Of a stretch of DNA of 11,936 nt, positions 5,896-11,936 are shown piece after piece (the stretch's first letter is position 1; the number at the start of each line of letters is the position of its first letter). Source of the DNA: JBARRO01 sp049644265 (GTDB lineage Bacteria > Bacteroidota > Ignavibacteria > UBA10030); assembly GCA_049644265.1 (NCBI GenBank), contig JBARRO010000015.1:1-11936 (forward strand). Reading direction: 5' to 3'. The translations under genes and the position numbers were made by a program. The notes beneath the pieces were generated by a model. It saw only the letters and a program-made list of their open reading frames with translations, made no database searches and was not told where the DNA came from.

Positions 5896-7445
5896 GTTCA
5901 GGCGGCGCACAACTCGCCCGAAATTCGCTCTGGAATCTGGCCGGCCTGGCAGGTTCTCTTGCTGTGAATTTTATAAGCGTCCCGATTCTCGTCCATCGTC
6001 TTGGGAATGACCAATTTGGCCTTCTTGGACTTGTGCTGAGCATGGTTTCGCCCCTTGGACTCCTGGATTTTGGAATGTCCGACGCGACGGTCAAGTATGT
6101 TGCGGAAAGCATCGGGAGAAACGACCTCCCTCAGGTTGAACGCTATTTCCGCAGCACACTGATGTTCAATATTGTTGTCGGAGTCCTCGGCTCTCTTGCG
6201 ATTACGGTTCTGGCGCCCTGGCTTGTGCACAATGCGTTTCATATTGCGGAGGACCATCAGCAGACGGCAATGTATGCCCTCGGATGGGTGGCAGCCATGT
6301 GGTGCTTCACGCAGGTTCGACAAACGTTCATCAGCCTCTTTACGGCACACCAGCGCTACGATGTCCTGAACATCGCGACCACATCAACACAAATTGTGAC
6401 CGTCCTTTCCGGACTGACTGCCCTCTGGTTGGGTGGAGGCCTGCTGGATGTCGTCATGGCTCAGTGTTTTGCCGTTGCAGCAAGCACGGTGTTTTGGATG
6501 TTCATGGCCCGCAGATTCTTTCCCTATATCTGGATTGCGCCCTCCATGGATCGGGTGACCTTCAAGTCGACGATGGGGTTCGGGGTCTGGCAAATGCTGA
6601 ATAATCTCGGTGGGGTGATCTCCCAGCAGTCTCAGCGATGGCTGCTCGGCAGTATGCTTCCCGTGGCGAGTGTAGGCTACTACAATATCGCATTGCAACT
6701 ATCGATGGTCCCGTACCTGCCTGCCGGAAAAATCGGCCAGGTTCTGTTTCCTCAGGTGAGTTACCTCCAGGGTCAAAACCGCGAACGCGAAGCCGGAGTA
6801 TTGATGGTCAACGCAACCTGGATGCTCACCATTCTGTCCCTTGGGCTGTTCGTTCCTCTGGCCGTTTTTGCGCCGCAAATTCTGACTCTTTGGATCGGGC
6901 CCGAGGTTTCCGGCCAGACATCGACATTGCTGAGAATTCTCTGCCTGGGGAATTTGATGGGCTGCTTGTTTCAAATCCCCAATTACTTCCTGTTAGGTAC
7001 AGGCCGCGCTCACTGGCTTGCAGCAATGTCTTTCTTCCAGGGGCTCCTCACGCTTCTCGGTTGTCTCGTGTTTATTCCCCGGATAGGCCTTCAAGGAGCC
7101 GGTTGGGGAATGGTGCTCGGAACGCTTGTCCATTTCGTCATCCTATCCCTCATTTGGGTCAAGATCATGCGCCATTGGCTCCCATCGGCAAGCTATGCTG
7201 CCGGCGTCTTTGGTCCCTATGTGATCGGTGTCGCTCTGGCAATCATCGCATCGACTCTGCTTTCCGAATCAGTCGTTCCGACGACGTGGGTGTGGGTTAT
7301 TGCAGTTGGTGCGGGAGTTGGCCTCCTCTCCTTTGGTCTCCTGGCACTCGTGGACAGGGTTCTCCCCGGCGGATCGGACAGGAGGACCTTTCTCATGAAT
7401 GCTTTCGGTAAGATTTTCAAGAGACATTCCGCGGTGAGTATCTGA
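5892..7445 (+). CDS. Polysaccharide/oligosaccharide flippase (Wzx-like, MOP superfamily)
   Basis: Integral inner-membrane protein likely to flip lipid-linked oligosaccharide from the cytoplasmic to the periplasmic face. The 517 residues contain about 12-14 hydrophobic segments spread along the whole length (for example near 12-35, 40-60, 88-112, 162-206, 306-335, 345-366, 375-425, 436-457 and 464-486), as expected for a Wzx-type transporter. The N-terminus has the family style: ARNSLWNLAG (9-18), then SVPILVHRLGNDQFGLLGL, and LLDFGMSDATVKYVAE (57-72), resembling the usual 'D.G...a..r..a' block. The C-terminus is basic and cytoplasmic. The start is GTG at 5892, coupled to the glycosyltransferase; the stop shares one base with the following methyltransferase start (TGATG). 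A peptidoglycan lipid II flippase is unlikely given the context. The substrate is not predictable. Confidence 0.9.
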   Translation: MSSGGAQLARNSLWNLAGLAGSLAVNFISVPILVHRLGNDQFGLLGLVLSMVSPLGLLDFGMSDATVKYVAESIGRNDLPQVERYFRSTLMFNIVVGVLGSLAITVLAPWLVHNAFHIAEDHQQTAMYALGWVAAMWCFTQVRQTFISLFTAHQRYDVLNIATTSTQIVTVLSGLTALWLGGGLLDVVMAQCFAVAASTVFWMFMARRFFPYIWIAPSMDRVTFKSTMGFGVWQMLNNLGGVISQQSQRWLLGSMLPVASVGYYNIALQLSMVPYLPAGKIGQVLFPQVSYLQGQNREREAGVLMVNATWMLTILSLGLFVPLAVFAPQILTLWIGPEVSGQTSTLLRILCLGNLMGCLFQIPNYFLLGTGRAHWLAAMSFFQGLLTLLGCLVFIPRIGLQGAGWGMVLGTLVHFVILSLIWVKIMRHWLPSASYAAGVFGPYVIGVALAIIASTLLSESVVPTTWVWVIAVGAGVGLLSFGLLALVDRVLPGGSDRRTFLMNAFGKIFKRHSAVSI

Positions 7446-8146
7446 TGTCCTCGCTCATTCAGGGGAAAGGCGACCTCATTGCGTTTGTGATGTCGGTTCT
7501 TCGCTCGCCCGACCAGCGACGGCATCTCTTCAGATGGATTGTGTCCAAACGGCAAAATTATCTCCTCAAAAAACCAATGCCCTGGATGACGTTTGATGCA
7601 ATCGACTTCATTGCAAACCGTCTGCAAAACGGTTGCAGAATCTTCGAGTACGGGAGCGGCGGTTCAACTCTATTTTGGCTGAAATGGAAACCCGAGCTTG
7701 TTTCTGTGGAGCATGACTCGTCCTGGCACGCATTGATGGCTCAGCGAATCCAACCCGGGACAGGAGTGCAGTACAGGCTCGTTCCTCCGGAAAAGCGAGC
7801 TGCCGCACGACTTGGGGATGCGTCGGATTCAAACCTGTTTGCGAGCAGTGACGAACTGTATCGGGGATTTTCTTTTGAAACGTATGTGCGGCAGATCGAA
7901 AAGTTTCCGGACCGTTACTTCGATTTGGTTGTGGTAGATGGAAGAGCACGGCCATCGTGTCTTCGGTGGAGTGCTCAAAAAGTGAAACCAGGTGGCTTCC
8001 TCGTGCTTGATAACGCAGAGCGGGAATACTACACGTCACGGGTAAAGGAATGTCTCGGGAACTATCGTGTTCGGGAGTTTCGGGGAATCGGACCGTGCAA
8101 TAACTATTTCTGGCAGACGAATGTCTACGAGAGGGTGGCAGGATGA
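7445..8146 (+). CDS. Class I SAM-dependent methyltransferase
   Basis: Probable S-adenosylmethionine-dependent methyltransferase of 233 residues, presumably acting on a sugar or glycan hydroxyl; the target is inferred only from context. The Rossmann SAM-binding motif is IFEYGSGGST (66-75), followed by the acidic end of strand 2 in VSVEHD (Glu89). A strand-4-like DLVVVDGRARPSC (160-172) and the strand-5-like GGFLVLDNAERE (183-194) complete the core. The first 45 residues are basic and form a separate N-terminal part (KRQNYLLKKPMPWMTFDAI leads into the domain). No membrane segment is certain. GGTGAG at 7434-7439 is 5 bases before the ATG, and the start shares one base with the flippase stop. The 3' end overlaps the exostosin gene by ATGA. 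No named family beyond the fold is recognised. Confidence 0.8.
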   Translation: MSSLIQGKGDLIAFVMSVLRSPDQRRHLFRWIVSKRQNYLLKKPMPWMTFDAIDFIANRLQNGCRIFEYGSGGSTLFWLKWKPELVSVEHDSSWHALMAQRIQPGTGVQYRLVPPEKRAAARLGDASDSNLFASSDELYRGFSFETYVRQIEKFPDRYFDLVVVDGRARPSCLRWSAQKVKPGGFLVLDNAEREYYTSRVKECLGNYRVREFRGIGPCNNYFWQTNVYERVAG

Positions 8147-9234
8147 GGCAGGGAAGTGCAACGCGACCTCTGAAGATTTTCATCAGCAACCGGTCGCGCT
8201 TTTCTTCTGTTACGCCGACGCCGTTCGTGTATCCGTGGTGGGGAAAACCTCCGGAAGATCCCCGCGATCCTGTATCCGGCCGGTTTGACGACTACATGAA
8301 TGTTGCCCAGCGTTGGTTCGTTGCAACCGACCTTTTCAATTGCGATGTTGCGGTCCTTCCATTTGACTGGAATGAAACGTTGAAGACCCCACACACTCGG
8401 GTCGACGCAGAGCGATTTATGGCTGAGGTGCAGGACGCAAACAAGAAGGTTGTCGTTTATTTTCTGAGCGACTTTTCCCAACGGCTGAAGATCGATCATG
8501 CGATCGTGTACCGGTCGTCGCTCTACAAAAGTTCTCAGCAAAAGAGTGAACATGCTCTTCCGGGTTGGTCGGAGGATCTTCTCCAGCGTTACCGGAATGG
8601 AAGCGCCGACATCCGTAAATGGAAAGAATCGCCCGTAGTCGGTTTCTGCGGATTCGCGCCGGCTTCGACATGGCGGAGAACCCTGAAGCGTCAGGCGGCA
8701 AAAATGTTCAAAAGGGGATCGAGTGATGCGACGGTAAGAGAAGAAGCGATGCGGTATCTTTCGGTGGATCCTCAGGTCAAAACAAATTTCATCAGACGGG
8801 ATGAGTTTCTGGGCGGAGCCATTTCGGCTGGGGGGAAGGTGGATTATCCCACCCTGCAACACTCGCGAAAGGAATTTGCAGAAAACATCTTTCAGAGCGA
8901 CTATGTGTTATGTGCGCGCGGCGCTGGAAACTTTTCCTACCGTTTGTACGAAACGCTTTGCTGCGGCAGGATCCCCGTGTTCGTGAATACGGACTGCGTT
9001 CTCCCCTACGAAGACCGCATAGACTGGAAACAGCTTTGCGTCTGGGTTGAGGTGGAGGAACTTTCGGGCATTGGAGAAAAGGTCACGCAATTCCACCGGA
9101 AGCTCTCGCCGGAAGAATTCAAAGCCCTGCAGCAGAAATGCCGAAAGGTCTGGCTTGAATATCTCTCCCCCAGGGGTTTTTTTCATACGTTGCGGACACA
9201 GCTGCCGGAAATAATCACGCCGGGGGGTCGATGA
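8143..9234 (+). CDS. Exostosin family (GT47-like) glycosyltransferase
   Basis: Probable glycosyltransferase related to the exostosin domain, the family of eukaryotic heparan sulfate and plant cell-wall GT47 enzymes, also found in bacterial capsule/O-antigen loci. The hallmark is in the C-terminal half: SDYVLCARGAGNFSYRLYET (252-271) followed by LCCGRIPVFVNTDCVLPYEDRIDW (272-295), matching the conserved 'C.RG....S.R..E....G.IPV' donor-site pattern. The N-terminal half has YFLSDFSQ (106-113) and the strand-like VVGFCGFA (165-172). Unlike Golgi exostosins it has no N-terminal membrane anchor, so it should work in the cytoplasm. Length is 363 residues. GAGGG at 8131-8135 lies 7 bases before the ATG, which overlaps the previous stop. 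A T7 run at 9177-9183 lies near the 3' end. Sugar specificity is unknown. Confidence 0.82.
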   Translation: MRQGSATRPLKIFISNRSRFSSVTPTPFVYPWWGKPPEDPRDPVSGRFDDYMNVAQRWFVATDLFNCDVAVLPFDWNETLKTPHTRVDAERFMAEVQDANKKVVVYFLSDFSQRLKIDHAIVYRSSLYKSSQQKSEHALPGWSEDLLQRYRNGSADIRKWKESPVVGFCGFAPASTWRRTLKRQAAKMFKRGSSDATVREEAMRYLSVDPQVKTNFIRRDEFLGGAISAGGKVDYPTLQHSRKEFAENIFQSDYVLCARGAGNFSYRLYETLCCGRIPVFVNTDCVLPYEDRIDWKQLCVWVEVEELSGIGEKVTQFHRKLSPEEFKALQQKCRKVWLEYLSPRGFFHTLRTQLPEIITPGGR

Positions 9235-9240
9235 CGTCAT
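9231..9240. repeat. Perfect 10-base palindrome at the only open gap of the operon
   Basis: ATGACGTCAT reads the same on both strands. It contains the exostosin stop (TGA 9232-9234) and is directly followed by the GAGGAG of the next gene. It is too short to be a terminator and has no T tract; it may be chance or a small binding site. Confidence 0.35.
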
Positions 9241-9246
9241 GAGGAG
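9241..9246 (+). promoter_or_regulatory. Ribosome binding site of the GT2-like gene
   Basis: GAGGAG stands 9 bases before ATG 9256. It is one of the strongest sites in the operon, and here the gene is not overlapped with its predecessor, so initiation is probably independent rather than coupled. Confidence 0.6.
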
Positions 9247-9255
9247 TCGCTATCG

Positions 9256-10164
9256 ATGAAACACTCTCCGGTTGCGCTGTTCGTTTATCGTCGTCCACAG
9301 CACACGCTTCGGACCATCCGGGCCCTGCAGAATAATCCCGAAGCATCTGAAACGGAGCTCGTTGTTTTCTCTGATGGTCCCAGGAACAACTCCGACCGAA
9401 AAGCGGTTCAGGAGGTGCGCGAAATCGTTTCAGGCACGAAGGGATTTCGATCGGTGTCGGTCGTCCATCGCGAGAAGAACCTTGGGCTGGCCGAATCAGT
9501 GATCGACGGGGTGACGAAGGTCCTCTCTGCCCACGACACGATCATTGTCGTCGAGGACGACGTGGAAACGTCTCCACACTTTCTCCAGTATATGAACGAT
9601 GCATTGAAACTTTACGAGCGTGACGAACGTGTGATTTCAATCCACGGATACATTTATCCTCTTGTGACCAGAGCTCCCGAGACATTCTTTCTAAAGGGAG
9701 CAGATTGTTGGGGGTGGGCTACATGGAAACGAGGATGGAGCCTTTTTGAACGGGATGGGAAAAAACTTCTTGCGGATCTGCGTGCCAAAGGGCTCGGGCA
9801 CGAATTCGACCTTCACGGTTCCTACCATTACACGCGAATGCTGGAAGAACAGGTCGCGAATAAAGTCGATTCCTGGGCGATTCGATGGCACGCGTCTGCC
9901 TTTCTGAAAGACAAGCTGACATTGTATCCGGGGCGTTCGCTCGTCCGGAATATCGGTCATGACGACACAGGGTCCCATTCCGGGAAATCCCGGGTGTTCA
10001 ATATTGACCTGTCCTCGACGCCCATTCAGGTTGCCAAGATCCCGGTCGTGCAGGACGAGCGAATGCTGGACGAGTTTGGCCGATTCTGGCGTTCGTCGAA
10101 GCCGACTACCGTACAACAGTGGATCACACGCATGAGACGCATCCTCAAGGGATTGGGCGCATGA
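9256..10164 (+). CDS. GT2-like (GT-A fold) glycosyltransferase
   Basis: Probable inverting, metal-dependent glycosyltransferase of 302 residues. The N-terminus VALFVYRRPQHTLRTI (6-21) and LVVFSDGPRN (35-44) form the nucleotide-binding GT-A start. HREKNLGLAESV (71-82) follows, then the DxD-like metal site EDD in IIVVEDDVETSP (96-107). The block DCWGWATWKRGW (150-161), the SWAIRW motif (206-211) and VRNIGHDDTGSH (230-241) are typical of a bacterial subgroup often annotated as family 2 transferases or HlpA-like proteins, with some resemblance to the GNT-I type catalytic domain. No membrane segments, so likely a cytoplasmic enzyme acting on a lipid-linked glycan. A 21-base gap with GAGGAG precedes it; the stop overlaps the next start as ATGA. 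Donor and acceptor are unknown. Confidence 0.85.
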   Translation: MKHSPVALFVYRRPQHTLRTIRALQNNPEASETELVVFSDGPRNNSDRKAVQEVREIVSGTKGFRSVSVVHREKNLGLAESVIDGVTKVLSAHDTIIVVEDDVETSPHFLQYMNDALKLYERDERVISIHGYIYPLVTRAPETFFLKGADCWGWATWKRGWSLFERDGKKLLADLRAKGLGHEFDLHGSYHYTRMLEEQVANKVDSWAIRWHASAFLKDKLTLYPGRSLVRNIGHDDTGSHSGKSRVFNIDLSSTPIQVAKIPVVQDERMLDEFGRFWRSSKPTTVQQWITRMRRILKGLGA

Positions 10165-10979
10165 AGGTTTCCATGTTTGACAACCTTCTCCTTCCGATTC
10201 TCCGCACCGTGTACAGCCGAATCAGAGGCGGAACGACATTCAAGGGAAATTATCGCACGTGGGAAGATGCACTGCGCGAGACCTCGGGATATGATACCGA
10301 GAGTATTGTCGACAAAGTGGCAGCGGCTCAGCTGAAGGTTGTCAGGGGAGAGGCGGCTTATGAGCGGGATTCAGTGGTATTCGACGAAATTGAATACTCC
10401 TGGCCGCTCCTGGCATCGCTTCTCTGGATTGCGGCGCGGAGCAATGGTTCCCTGCGAGTGGAGGATTTCGGAGGGTCGTTGGGCAGTTCCTACTACCAGA
10501 ACAAGAAATTCATCTCTCAACTTCGTGATCTGAAGTGGGGGATTGTCGAGCAAGCGCGGTTTGTTCATCGTGGCAAGAAGTTTTTCGAAAATGAACATTT
10601 GAAGTTCTTTGAGACGATCGAACACTGCGAGGCGGCGATCCGGCCGAACGCTGTTTTGTGTTCAAGCTCCCTCTCATACATACCGAATCCCTACGAAGTC
10701 CTTCAAGTCATCTTGAATGGCACGATTCAATTCGTTATCGTAGATGCAACCCTGTTCACAGATGAGGATGAGGATCGGCTCTGTGTCCAGACAGTAGATC
10801 CGAGGATCTACAAGGCAAGCTATCCGTGCTGGTTGATGAGCAGGAGGAAATTTCTGAACTTCATGTCTGAGCGCTTTTCTGTGATCGAGGAGTTCGATGC
10901 CCATGGTGGCGCACAGGTCTCGGTCGGGGGTGTCGTCGGGGCGTTTCAGGGTTTTCTTCTTGAACGGATCTCCCCGTGA
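10161..10979 (+). CDS. TIGR04325-type putative methyltransferase
   Basis: A 272-residue protein matching, from memory, the TIGR04325 putative methyltransferase family found in O-antigen and capsule loci (LIC12133-like). The family order is seen: FKGNYRTWEDAL (27-38), SGYD (42-45), VVRGEAAYERDSVVFD (60-75), EYSWPLLASLL (78-88), the SAM-type glycine motif VEDFGGSLGSSYYQN (100-114), WGIVEQARFVHRGK (126-139) and SSLSYIPNPYEVL (169-181). Relatives usually continue with a DRT-like stretch; here it reads VIVDATLFT (192-200), so the arginine is replaced. Later come VQTVDPRIYKASYPCWLMS (209-227). ATG 10161 is preferred over an in-frame earlier start at 10119: it overlaps the previous stop (ATGA) and has AAGGGA at 10147-10152, 8 bases upstream. 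Its reaction is not established; methyl transfer to a glycan is inferred. Confidence 0.82.
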   Translation: MKVSMFDNLLLPILRTVYSRIRGGTTFKGNYRTWEDALRETSGYDTESIVDKVAAAQLKVVRGEAAYERDSVVFDEIEYSWPLLASLLWIAARSNGSLRVEDFGGSLGSSYYQNKKFISQLRDLKWGIVEQARFVHRGKKFFENEHLKFFETIEHCEAAIRPNAVLCSSSLSYIPNPYEVLQVILNGTIQFVIVDATLFTDEDEDRLCVQTVDPRIYKASYPCWLMSRRKFLNFMSERFSVIEEFDAHGGAQVSVGGVVGAFQGFLLERISP

Positions 10980-11929
10980 TTGAGCCCATCCTTCAACGTC
11001 GGGAATTTGTCGATGCTCCGCCGGTCCTGCTGGATATCGGGGCTTCCGGTGGACTTCACCCGGACTGGAACATCCTCGCGCCGTATGCGCATTGCCTCGC
11101 GTTCGAACCGGATTCCCGGGAACGCAACAGGATTGAGACCATGAAGTCCCGGTTCAAGCAGTTGTTTGTGATGGACGCGGTTGTCACAGCCGGACAAAAG
11201 GCCGAGACGGACTTCTATCTTACACGATCGCCGTTTTGTTCAAGTACTCTCAAGCCCCGGACGGAATCGTTGAAACATTGGGCATTTGCGGACTTGTTTG
11301 ATGTCGTGGAGAAAACCCGCTTCAAGTCCGTTTCGTTGCCGAAGGTTTTGCGTAAATTTGGAATCGGATGGGTCGATTGGTTCAAAACGGACTCCCAAGG
11401 GACGGATCTTCGGCTGTTTGCTTCACTCCCGCTTTCGGTTCGGCGCACCGTTCTGGCTGCGGAATTTGAGCCAGGGATACTAGATGCCTACGAAGGGGAG
11501 GACAGACTGGATGAAGTGCTGTCACATTTGCGCAATGAAGGGTTTTGGCTTAGTGATTTTCGTATTGAGGGTTCACAAAGATTTGCCGCCCGCGTCGTTA
11601 AAAAGGAATTCAATTCGCCGGTTCGAAAATATTTCGCACACATCCACAAGACTTCTCCCGGTTGGGGAGAGTTGACCTTTCTTCGGGATCTCGGAGGATT
11701 GTCCCGCCGGCCGAAACGAGATCTTCTTCTGATGTGCGTGATCGGTTTGATCAAAAAGCAATACGGCTTTGTGTGGGAAGTCGCTGAGCTTGGCGCCATG
11801 GAATTCCAGGACCCATTGTTTGGGCAGATTCAGGATGACGCTCTGCGCCGCACGAAAGGTAAAGTGTGGCGGCTTCCCCTTGTTCTTGCGAAGCGCGCGA
11901 TCGATAAGCTTCTTCGCGCAACGGAGTAA
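10976..11929 (+). CDS. FkbM-like SAM-dependent methyltransferase
   Basis: Probable O-methyltransferase of 317 residues from a GTG start. The SAM-binding loop is VLLDIGASGGLHPDW (17-31), the strand-2 acid is Glu44 in LAFEPDSR, and the FkbM-type central motif reads VDWFKTDSQGTDLRLF (133-148), a variant of the common 'K.D.EG.E' form. AAEFEPGILDAYEGED (161-176) continues the fold. The tail after about residue 210 is longer than in a minimal FkbM domain and basic; its function is unclear. The GTG overlaps the stop of the TIGR04325 gene (GTGA) and lacks a clear ribosome binding site, so coupling is likely. The neighbouring transferases suggest sugar methylation. The end (TAA) shares one base with a possible following ATG. 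Confidence 0.82.
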   Translation: MIEPILQRREFVDAPPVLLDIGASGGLHPDWNILAPYAHCLAFEPDSRERNRIETMKSRFKQLFVMDAVVTAGQKAETDFYLTRSPFCSSTLKPRTESLKHWAFADLFDVVEKTRFKSVSLPKVLRKFGIGWVDWFKTDSQGTDLRLFASLPLSVRRTVLAAEFEPGILDAYEGEDRLDEVLSHLRNEGFWLSDFRIEGSQRFAARVVKKEFNSPVRKYFAHIHKTSPGWGELTFLRDLGGLSRRPKRDLLLMCVIGLIKKQYGFVWEVAELGAMEFQDPLFGQIQDDALRRTKGKVWRLPLVLAKRAIDKLLRATE

Positions 11930-11936
11930 TGAACGC
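11929..11936 (+). CDS. Possible start of the next operon gene (cut by the window edge)
   Basis: ATG at 11929 overlaps the preceding stop by one base (TAATG), the same junction type as elsewhere in this operon. GGAG (11923-11926) is present but only 2 bases away, closer than ideal. Only two full codons plus two bases are in the window, so the product cannot be judged. Confidence 0.25.

Noticed and set aside
6638..7411. 257-codon open frame on the + strand inside the flippase gene
   Set aside because: Arginine- and proline-rich out-of-frame translation without hydrophobic pattern or motif; the overlapping flippase frame is clearly the real one.
8125..8862. 245-codon open frame on the - strand opposite the exostosin gene
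   Set aside because: Antisense to a well-supported coding region, no recognisable domain.
9169..9183. CCCCCAGGGG plus T7 as a Rho-independent terminator
   Set aside because: The stem can form only about three pairs with a three-base loop and it lies inside the exostosin coding sequence, followed by more operon genes.
9222..9227. G6 run just before the exostosin stop as a phase-variation tract
   Set aside because: Six bases are too few for efficient slippage, and the effect on the protein would be limited to the last residues.

Overview
The window is bacterial, densely packed and protein-coding on both strands; I see no rRNA, tRNA, CRISPR array, transposase or phage gene. A CorC/GldE-like CBS protein, separate trpC, trpF and trpB genes, and a surface-polysaccharide locus rich in FkbM-type and TIGR04325-type methyltransferases would fit a member of the Bacteroidota/Chlorobi/Ignavibacteria neighbourhood. 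This placement is an inference from protein style only and is uncertain.

Region 1 (about 65-3547, + strand) is a compact, translationally coupled run: a CorC-type CBS-domain protein, then trpC, trpF and trpB. Each gene overlaps the next by the 4-base ATGA motif. TrpF, TrpC and TrpB carry out phosphoribosylanthranilate isomerisation, indole-3-glycerol phosphate formation and the final indole-plus-serine step of tryptophan synthesis. trpA, which normally follows trpB, is absent.

Region 2 (3555-4556, - strand) is gmd, GDP-mannose 4,6-dehydratase, lying tail to tail with trpB across only 7 bases. It is transcribed from a roughly 196-base divergent intergenic region holding a plausible promoter, a strong ribosome binding site and small inverted repeats.

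Region 3 (4753-11929, + strand, probably continuing past the right edge) is a polysaccharide operon: a GT4-type glycosyltransferase, a Wzx/MATE-like flippase, a class I methyltransferase, an exostosin (GT47-like) transferase, a GT2-like transferase, a TIGR04325-type methyltransferase and an FkbM-type methyltransferase. All junctions but one overlap by 1 or 4 bases. Together with gmd, the likely theme is assembly, O-methyl decoration and lipid-linked export of a deoxyhexose-containing surface glycan. The initiating phosphosugar transferase, the polymerase, the chain-length regulator and the enzyme using the Gmd product are not in the window.

I did not find a clearly new defence or mobile system. 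The most notable points are the truncated trp cluster, the CBS gene coupled to trpC, and the interleaving of three unrelated methyltransferases with glycosyltransferases.
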